Source: Mesobacillus selenatarsenatis SF-1
GTDB taxonomy: Bacteria; Bacillota; Bacilli; Bacillales; Cytobacillaceae
Length of the DNA: 64,000 nucleotides
Direction of reading: 5' to 3'
Assembly: GCF_000813125.1 (NCBI RefSeq)
Contig: NZ_BASE01000005.1
Location: 1-64,000, forward strand
The notes beneath the pieces are model-generated. The model was not told the origin of the DNA. It worked only from the letters and a program-made list of their open reading frames with translations, and did not search any database. Numbering within the stretch: the stretch's first letter is position 1; every line of letters begins with the position of its first letter. Positions 57,421 through 64,000 of the stretch are shown here, piece after piece. The translations under genes and the position numbers were made by a program.

Positions 57421-57436
57421 TGGTAAAAAAGGTAAA

Positions 57437-58846
57437 CTAAACGGTAATGCCAGCCATGGACCTGACATCTACAAAATGCCCATGAAGTGCCGCAGCAGCA
57501 GCCATTGCAGGACTGACTAGATGGGTACGCGCTCCGGCTCCCTGTCTGCCCTCAAAGTTGCGGTTTGAAGTGGAAGCACAATGTTCCCCGGCTGGCACTA
57601 TGTCTGCATTCATACTCAGGCACATGCTGCAGCCGGATTCTCTCCATTCAAATCCCGCTTCTATAAATACCTGGGCAATGCCTTCTGCCTCGGCAGTTTT
57701 CTTGACCTGCTGAGAACCAGGCACAACAATTGCTTCGACTCCAGGAGCGACTTTTTTCCCTTTGATCACCTCGGAGGCTGCCCTGAGATCCTCAATCCTT
57801 GAATTCGTACAGGAGCCAATGAAGACCTTGGTTACATTAATATCTGTGATTGGCTGACCTTCCTCCAGCCCCATGTATGATAATGCCCTTTCTAGTGACT
57901 TCTTTTCTGTATCAGTATCACATTCATTTAGGTAAGGCACTCTGTCCGTGACCGGAGCAGTCATCGATGGGTTCGTGCCCCAGCTGACCATCGGCGATAT
58001 GGCATCGCCTTCAATCTCGATGGAATGGTCATACACTGCATCTTCATCAGAAGAGAGCTGCTGCCATTCAAGTATTTTATCGAGGAAGGCGTCGCCCTGG
58101 GCAACATATTTCCTTCCATTCAAATAAGCGAAGGTTGTATCATCTGGGGCAACAAGGGAAGCCTTAGCCCCTCCTTCAATCGACATATTGCAAATTGTCA
58201 TCCTTTCCTCCATCGACATTTTCCTGATGGCAGCACCGCAAAATTCGATGACGTAACCCGTACCGAAATTGACTCCATACTTACTGATAATGAATAGGAT
58301 GAGATCTTTTGCGCTCACGCCTGGTGCCAGACAGTCTGTCACCTCGATTTTCAGGGTTTTTGGTTTCGTTTGCCAGAGTGTTTGAGTCGCGAGGACATGC
58401 TCAACCTCACTTGTGCCGATTCCGAATGCCAGTGCTCCGAAGGCACCGTGCGTCGAAGTGTGGCTGTCTCCGCACACAATGATCTTCCCTGGCTGTGTCA
58501 AGCCTAGCTCAGGTCCGATGACATGGACAATGCCCTGTTCAGGACTGTCCAGATCAGCCAATGGAATGCCGAATTCAAGGCAATTATCCCTTAAAGTATC
58601 CATCTGGTTTTTCGCAACAGGATCATTAATTTCACTCCGGTTGATCGTAGGCACATTGTGGTCCATCGTCGCAAATGTCAAATCCGGTCTCCGTACAGAC
58701 CTTTTTTTCATCCTAAGTCCTGAAAAAGCCTGCGGCGAGGTTACCTCATGGACAAGATGAAGGTCGATATATACCAGGTCTGGTTTACCTTCTTCCCGAT
58801 GCACAACATGCTTCTCCCAAATTTTTTCGATGATTGTTTTCCCCAA
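57437..58846 (-). CDS. leuC: 3-isopropylmalate dehydratase large subunit
   Basis: 469 aa aconitase-family enzyme. The [4Fe-4S] cysteines are in IGSCTNSR and in [27 protein letters not shown] is a further signature. TTG at 58844-58846 follows GGGGAGG. Confidence 0.97.
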   Translation of the reverse strand: MGKTIIEKIWEKHVVHREEGKPDLVYIDLHLVHEVTSPQAFSGLRMKKRSVRRPDLTFATMDHNVPTINRSEINDPVAKNQMDTLRDNCLEFGIPLADLDSPEQGIVHVIGPELGLTQPGKIIVCGDSHTSTHGAFGALAFGIGTSEVEHVLATQTLWQTKPKTLKIEVTDCLAPGVSAKDLILFIISKYGVNFGTGYVIEFCGAAIRKMSMEERMTICNMSIEGGAKASLVAPDDTTFAYLNGRKYVAQGDAFLDKILEWQQLSSDEDAVYDHSIEIEGDAISPMVSWGTNPSMTAPVTDRVPYLNECDTDTEKKSLERALSYMGLEEGQPITDINVTKVFIGSCTNSRIEDLRAASEVIKGKKVAPGVEAIVVPGSQQVKKTAEAEGIAQVFIEAGFEWRESGCSMCLSMNADIVPAGEHCASTSNRNFEGRQGAGARTHLVSPAMAAAAALHGHFVDVRSMAGITV

Positions 58847-58945
58847 TGGTACCCTCCCCTTTTTTATAAACACTTCTATCTCGCCTGCCTGGCTAAGTGT
58901 TAGTTTTTGAGATTTTCAAAACGGCCGATGAAATAGATTCAGACC

Positions 58946-60058
58946 TTATGCATAAGCACTCATGATATTCAGGATCGCTTCATTGTCCAACAGAGCGGCT
59001 TTGATTTCCTCAATCATTCCCTCAGTTGTTAAGAACGGTGTGCCAAACAAGGCAATGTCGCGGGTTCTGCTGCCAGCGTCCAGCACCTGTTCTACTGCAT
59101 TCTCGATTGCCTCAGCTTCTTCTTCAAGGCCAAAGGACAGTCGCAGCATCATCGCAGCTGACAGGATCATCGCGATTGGATTAGCCGCGTTCATTCCAGC
59201 AATATCTGGTGCAGATCCATGGATTGGCTCATACAGATATGGCCCTGAAGCCGAAACGCTGGCTGATGGCAGCATGCCAAGCGAGCCGGTCAGCACGGAT
59301 GCTTCATCGCTTAAAATATCACCAAACATATTCTCTGTGACGAGCACATCGAACTGGCGCGGATTCTTGATTAGCTGCATCGCCGCATTATCGACCAGCA
59401 TATGGTTAAGTTGAACATCAGGATAGTCCTTCGCCACCTCTTCTGCTGTTTCGCGCCACATTCGGCTCGATTCCAGAACATTTGCTTTATCCACAGAAGT
59501 GACCTTGCCTTTTCTCATGGCAGCCAACTCAAATGCATAGCGGATGACTCTCTCAATCTCGTTTTTCTGGTAAAACAATGTATCTACTACAGAAGCTTCG
59601 CCTTTCTGGACACTTCTTTCACTCGGTTTCCCAAAGTAAAGCCCGCCGGTCAATTCCCTGACCACTACCATGTCAACACCTTCAACGACTTCCTTGCGAA
59701 GCGGTGAAATCCCGGAAATACTGGAGTAGTATTGAACCGGCCGGACATTCGCATATAACCCGAGCTCTTTTCGGATTTTCAACAAGCCTTTTTCGGGGCG
59801 AATATGTCCAGGCATCAGATCCCACTTAGGACCGCCCACAGCTCCTAACAGGACAGCATCACTAGCTTTACAGAGATTGAGTGTGCGCTCCGGGAGCGGG
59901 GTTCCGAATTCATCGATTGCTGCCCCGCCGATTTCTCCATAAGTAAAATGAAACTTATGGTTAAAAAGCTCAGCTACTGCCTGGAGGATTGTAACCGCCC
60001 CCCTGCTTACTTCTTTGCCTACGCCATCTCCTGGCAGGATTGCGATCCTTTTTTCCAT
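58946..60058 (-). CDS. leuB: 3-isopropylmalate dehydrogenase
   Basis: 370 aa NAD-dependent beta-decarboxylating dehydrogenase. ILPGDGVGKEV at the start, VRELTGGLYFG and the substrate-site NMFGDILSDEAS with GSLGMLPSAS. HGSAPDIAGMNAANP binds NAD. ATG preceded by CGGAGGCG. Confidence 0.97.
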   Translation of the reverse strand: MEKRIAILPGDGVGKEVSRGAVTILQAVAELFNHKFHFTYGEIGGAAIDEFGTPLPERTLNLCKASDAVLLGAVGGPKWDLMPGHIRPEKGLLKIRKELGLYANVRPVQYYSSISGISPLRKEVVEGVDMVVVRELTGGLYFGKPSERSVQKGEASVVDTLFYQKNEIERVIRYAFELAAMRKGKVTSVDKANVLESSRMWRETAEEVAKDYPDVQLNHMLVDNAAMQLIKNPRQFDVLVTENMFGDILSDEASVLTGSLGMLPSASVSASGPYLYEPIHGSAPDIAGMNAANPIAMILSAAMMLRLSFGLEEEAEAIENAVEQVLDAGSRTRDIALFGTPFLTTEGMIEEIKAALLDNEAILNIMSAYA

Positions 60059-60090
60059 TACATTCGCCTCCGATTTCTTAATGATATTTT

Positions 60091-62665
<2,575 letters not shown>

Positions 62666-62675
62666 TTAGTTTATA

Positions 62676-63191
62676 TTACACAAATGAAAACGATTTTTGC
62701 TGGCCGGTACGCTGGTTCCCCCTTGGGAATGCTGTCGTTCCGGTACGAGCCAATTCTCTGATTCCATATGGTTTTATTAGATCGATAAACGCTTCAATTT
62801 TTTCTGTTTCTCCTGTCAATTGGATAATGATGCTATCCTTGCTGACGTCAATCACCGATGCCCGGAATGGCTCAATGATCGAATAAATCTCTGCCCTGTT
62901 GTGGGGAAGGACGGGCACCTTCATGAGAATGAGCTCCCGGGCAACAATCGCCTGGTCACTGATATCCGCCACCTTAAGGACATCAATCTGCTTATTGAGC
63001 TGTTTCGTGATTTGTTCGACCATTCCGTCATTCTCCACATGGACAACACAGGTAATGCGCGAAACTCCCTCTTGCTCGGTCAGGCCTACCGAGATGCTTT
63101 CAATATTGTAGTTCCTCTTCGAAAATAAATTCGTGATCCTGTTAAGTACTCCCGGCCGGTTCAAGACCGTCATCGTTATGATCCTTTTCAT
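62676..63191 (-). CDS. ilvH: Acetolactate synthase small (regulatory) subunit
   Basis: 171 aa with an N-terminal ACT domain ([19 protein letters not shown]) for valine feedback and a C-terminal IlvH domain. Overlaps ilvB by 4 bp. Some Bacillus annotate it ilvN. Confidence 0.95.
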   Translation of the reverse strand: MKRIITMTVLNRPGVLNRITNLFSKRNYNIESISVGLTEQEGVSRITCVVHVENDGMVEQITKQLNKQIDVLKVADISDQAIVARELILMKVPVLPHNRAEIYSIIEPFRASVIDVSKDSIIIQLTGETEKIEAFIDLIKPYGIRELARTGTTAFPRGNQRTGQQKSFSFV

Positions 63192-64000
63192 TTTTTCACT
63201 CCCACCATTTCGTGGATTCCTTTTCCAGGTGCGATCATCGGGTAGACATTTTCGGCACCATCGACCCTGAAATCGAGCAGCACCGGCTCCTTGTCATGCA
63301 GGACCTCATTCAGGACCAAATGCGCTTCTGCTTCGGAGTTGATTTCAAACCCTCTGATACCATAGGCCTCGGCCAGTTTTACAAAAGATGGCTGGACCGG
63401 ATTTTTACTGTGGGAATATCTTTCTTTGTAAAAAATCTCCTGCCATTGTCTGACCATTCCAAGCGCTTTGTTATTTAGAATAGCTATTTTGATCGGCAGC
63501 TTAAACTCTGCGATGACCGCCAGCTCCTGCGTTGACATCTGGAAGCCTCCATCTCCGAGAACGGCCACAACGCACGCTGTCGGATCTGCCAGCTGTGCTC
63601 CAATGCTTGCAGGAAGTCCAAATCCCATTGTTCCGAGTCCTCCTGAGGTCACCCATCGATCAGCCTGCTGGAGTTGATAATATTGTGCCGCCCACATTTG
63701 ATGCTGGCCGACATCGGTCACGACAATTGCTTCACCCGCCGTTTTTTCATATAGAAGCTCCATTACTTTTTGTGGTTTTAGCACCTCGCTGTTTTCGTAA
63801 TGATAAGGAAAGTCCTTCTTCCAGGCTGCGAGTGTTTCTTTCCATTCTTCCTGTTGAGGTGGACTTGCTCCCACCCTGAGCAATTGTCTTAATGCCTCTC
63901 CAGCATCTCCGACGACCGGAATTTGAGTTGGCACATTTTTACCGATTTCAGCCGGGTCGATATCTATATGGGCAACAGTTGCTTTTGGGGCGAAATGTTT
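63188..64000 (-). CDS. ilvB: Acetolactate synthase large subunit (C-terminal part, cut by window edge)
   Basis: 270 residues of the catalytic subunit; the gene continues beyond 64000. The first visible residues [20 protein letters not shown] lead into the thiamine-diphosphate domain with [14 protein letters not shown] (GDG...N motif with NNKALG). First gene of the ilvBHC-leuABCD operon; its likely T-box leader lies outside this window. Confidence 0.95.
   Translation of the reverse strand, partial: KHFAPKATVAHIDIDPAEIGKNVPTQIPVVGDAGEALRQLLRVGASPPQQEEWKETLAAWKKDFPYHYENSEVLKPQKVMELLYEKTAGEAIVVTDVGQHQMWAAQYYQLQQADRWVTSGGLGTMGFGLPASIGAQLADPTACVVAVLGDGGFQMSTQELAVIAEFKLPIKIAILNNKALGMVRQWQEIFYKERYSHSKNPVQPSFVKLAEAYGIRGFEINSEAEAHLVLNEVLHDKEPVLLDFRVDGAENVYPMIAPGKGIHEMVGVKK

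Overview
The window comes from a low-GC, endospore-forming Firmicute of the Bacillaceae (Bacillus / Mesobacillus type). The evidence is spo0B, spoIVFA/B, spoIIB, spoVID, ysxE and lonB, together with B. subtilis-like synteny from pheA through obg, rplU-rpmA, min-mre, folC-valS, the hem operon, lon and clpX to leu-ilv. Nearly every gene is on the - strand, so transcription runs from high to low coordinates. The species cannot be fixed from the sequence alone.

Layout, low to high coordinate: (1) 1-2306: a 52-bp tandem repeat, then nifS-niaR (+), then a palindromic repeat element. (2) 2310-17664: pheB-pheA, spo0B-obg, rplU-prp-rpmA, a ribonuclease E/G gene, spoIVFA-spoIVFB, minC-minD, mreB-mreC-mreD, radC-maf, spoIIB. 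(3) 17718-31219: a complete type IV pilus locus. A - strand operon carries an unknown membrane protein, a VanW/G5-like protein and pilB-pilT-pilC-pilA-pilD-pilM-pilN-pilO. A divergent + strand operon carries three minor pilin-like genes. A GAF-GGDEF diguanylate cyclase follows. (4) 31304-38543: folC, valS with a T-box leader, a small membrane protein gene, ysxE, spoVID. (5) 38723-39447: a 14-unit, 52-bp tandem array. (6) 39552-45799: hemA-hemX-hemC-hemD-hemB-hemL. (7) 46059-56411: a LiaF-like membrane protein gene, lonA-engB, lonB, another 52-bp array, clpX, tig, ysoA. (8) 56554-64000: ilvB (cut by the window edge)-ilvH-ilvC-leuA-leuB-leuC-leuD.

Two things stand out beyond ordinary Bacillus housekeeping. 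First, the pilus locus lies where B. subtilis has only comC between spoIIB and folC. Its extension ATPase PilB has two N-terminal MshEN-type motifs, predicted to bind cyclic-di-GMP, and the next gene is a diguanylate cyclase with no recognisable inhibitory RxxD site. This suggests a locally encoded c-di-GMP-controlled pilus. Second, three separate intergenic loci carry tandem arrays with exactly the same 52-bp period, the same orientation and a shared sparse skeleton, although the unit sequences differ between loci. Several MITE-like GC-rich palindromic elements also sit in intergenic gaps, some of them inside leaders or between a gene and its terminator. Many genes here use TTG starts with strong ribosome binding sites (pheA, radC, spoIIB, two minor pilins, spoVID, clpX, leuC).
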